Shown here in pieces: positions 4,771 to 5,469 of a stretch of DNA of 5,469 nucleotides. The DNA is from Methanobacteriota archaeon. GTDB taxonomy: Archaea; Thermoplasmatota; DTKX01; GCA-020343715. The notes under the pieces are model-generated. The model saw nothing but the letters and a program-made list of their open reading frames with translations, was not told where the DNA came from and did not search any database. Position 1 is the stretch's first letter. The number at the start of each line of letters is the position of its first letter. The stretch covers positions 1 through 5,469 of the forward strand of contig JAUVRF010000146.1 in assembly GCA_030597775.1 (NCBI GenBank). The letters are read 5' to 3'. Position numbers and translations under genes: made by a program.

Positions 4771-5469
4771 ATGCCCGAGGCGTTCTTGATGGACCGCCTC
4801 AACGAGGTCCTCGCGATAACGGGAGAGGACATCATGGAGCGCATCGGCACCGGCCACATGTCCCCCGCCGCCTACGACACCGGCTTCGTGGCGCGCATCT
4901 CGGACCCGGAAGGGAAGCCTGAGTTCCCCAAGACCCTGGATTGGCTCGTTGCGAACCAGCGGGACGACGGGTCCTGGGGATCGGATGCGTTCCACGAGTA
5001 CGACCGGTTCATAAACACGCTCTCGGCCTGTATAGCCCTCAAGGAGAGGGAGCACGCCCCCGGGTCCGTGGCCATGGCGGAGGCTTACCTCAGCGAGTCC
5101 ATCCATCGACTGGACGCGGCTGATGAGGGCGTGTCCTCCGACCATCTGGTCGCGATGCTCATGGCGGAGGCCCGCCGCGTGGGCCTCGAGATACCCTACG
5201 AGCACAACCCCCACAAGCAGGCCAACCCCCTGAAGCGGGCCTTCCTCTCCTATGTGTACGTGGACACCGAGCATCCCCTGGCCTTCTTCACCGAGATCCT
5301 AGGTCGGTCCGCGAACCAGAAGCGGATAACCCGCAAGCTTCAGATGGGGAACGGTTCCATCTCATCATCGGCGGCGACCACCGCGGCCTCCATCGTTTTC
5401 GACAACGATCCCATCTTGGACCACTCCCACTTCGACAAGCTGCGGTACATACAGGACACGATGCTGCCC
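4771..5469 (+). CDS. Class II terpene cyclase, copalyl/halimadienyl-PP synthase-like (partial)
   Basis: The frame is open to the window edge and gives the first 233 residues of a class II terpene cyclase. These enzymes cyclise geranylgeranyl diphosphate by protonation, leaving the diphosphate in place. Family blocks, in order, are: SPAAYDTGFVARI (31-43; usual form SAYDTAWVA); LDWLVANQRDDGSWG (56-70), a QW-type motif; YDRFINTLSACIALK (77-91; plant and bacterial forms read DRLLxTLAxxxAL); LVAMLMAEARRVGLEIPYE (126-144); and MGNGSISSSAATTAAS (192-207), the conserved NGS block. From memory, the same blocks occur in the same order in Mycobacterium tuberculosis Rv3377c (halimadienyl diphosphate synthase, about 500 residues), so about half the protein is missing. 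The catalytic DxDD (or DxDTTS) motif should lie beyond the edge, so activity cannot be judged. If translation starts at 4741, ten residues are added. Squalene-hopene cyclase is a less likely alternative, because the AYDTxxVA opening is typical of diterpene enzymes. Confidence 0.85.
   Translation, partial: MPEAFLMDRLNEVLAITGEDIMERIGTGHMSPAAYDTGFVARISDPEGKPEFPKTLDWLVANQRDDGSWGSDAFHEYDRFINTLSACIALKEREHAPGSVAMAEAYLSESIHRLDAADEGVSSDHLVAMLMAEARRVGLEIPYEHNPHKQANPLKRAFLSYVYVDTEHPLAFFTEILGRSANQKRITRKLQMGNGSISSSAATTAASIVFDNDPILDHSHFDKLRYIQDTMLP

Noticed and set aside
4378..5274. 298-codon open frame on the - strand
   Set aside because: It lies antisense to the 134-residue gene and the cyclase, whose strand carries clear family motifs. 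Its translation is low-complexity in places, and in GC-rich DNA long antisense frames are expected.

Overview
The window most likely comes from a GC-rich archaeon, probably a euryarchaeote of the Thermoplasmatota type, although nothing here fixes the lineage. Three things suggest this. A secreted, sequon-rich protein carries a glycosylated coiled-coil stalk and a C-terminal membrane anchor. A DUF89 protein has the archaeal-style start (MRIHDEC.PC). A GTG start sits about 25 nt downstream of a TATA-like box, as in leaderless archaeal transcripts. Shine-Dalgarno sites of GGAGG/GAGGTG type precede other genes. All recognised genes are on the + strand.

Layout. (1) 21-2330 encodes a 769-residue exported surface protein: signal peptide, large ectodomain, coiled-coil stalk, membrane anchor. 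(2) 2388-3257 encodes a DUF89/ARMT1-like metal-dependent phosphatase. It is followed almost without a gap by (3) 3269-3790, a small four-repeat TPR protein, and the two probably form one operon. (4) 3791-4339 holds no convincing gene. Its middle is AT-rich (about 38% GC by hand count over 4071-4180), and it ends in a C-poor tandem array built from the words GGTTA and GGTA (4187-4278). (5) 4340-4744 encodes an unrecognised 134-residue acidic protein with a TTG start. (6) From 4741 or 4771 to the window edge lies the N-terminal part of a class II terpene cyclase of the copalyl/halimadienyl-diphosphate synthase type. It is cut off before the region where the catalytic DxDD motif should be.

The most interesting part is the right third. 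A class II diterpene cyclase in an archaeal-looking genome would have its usual substrate, geranylgeranyl diphosphate, on hand, because archaea make it for membrane lipids. The cyclase is packed directly behind an uncharacterised small gene, and both lie downstream of an unusual telomere-like repeat. This could be the start of a diterpenoid biosynthesis locus. That is inference: the catalytic half of the cyclase and the downstream genes are outside the window.
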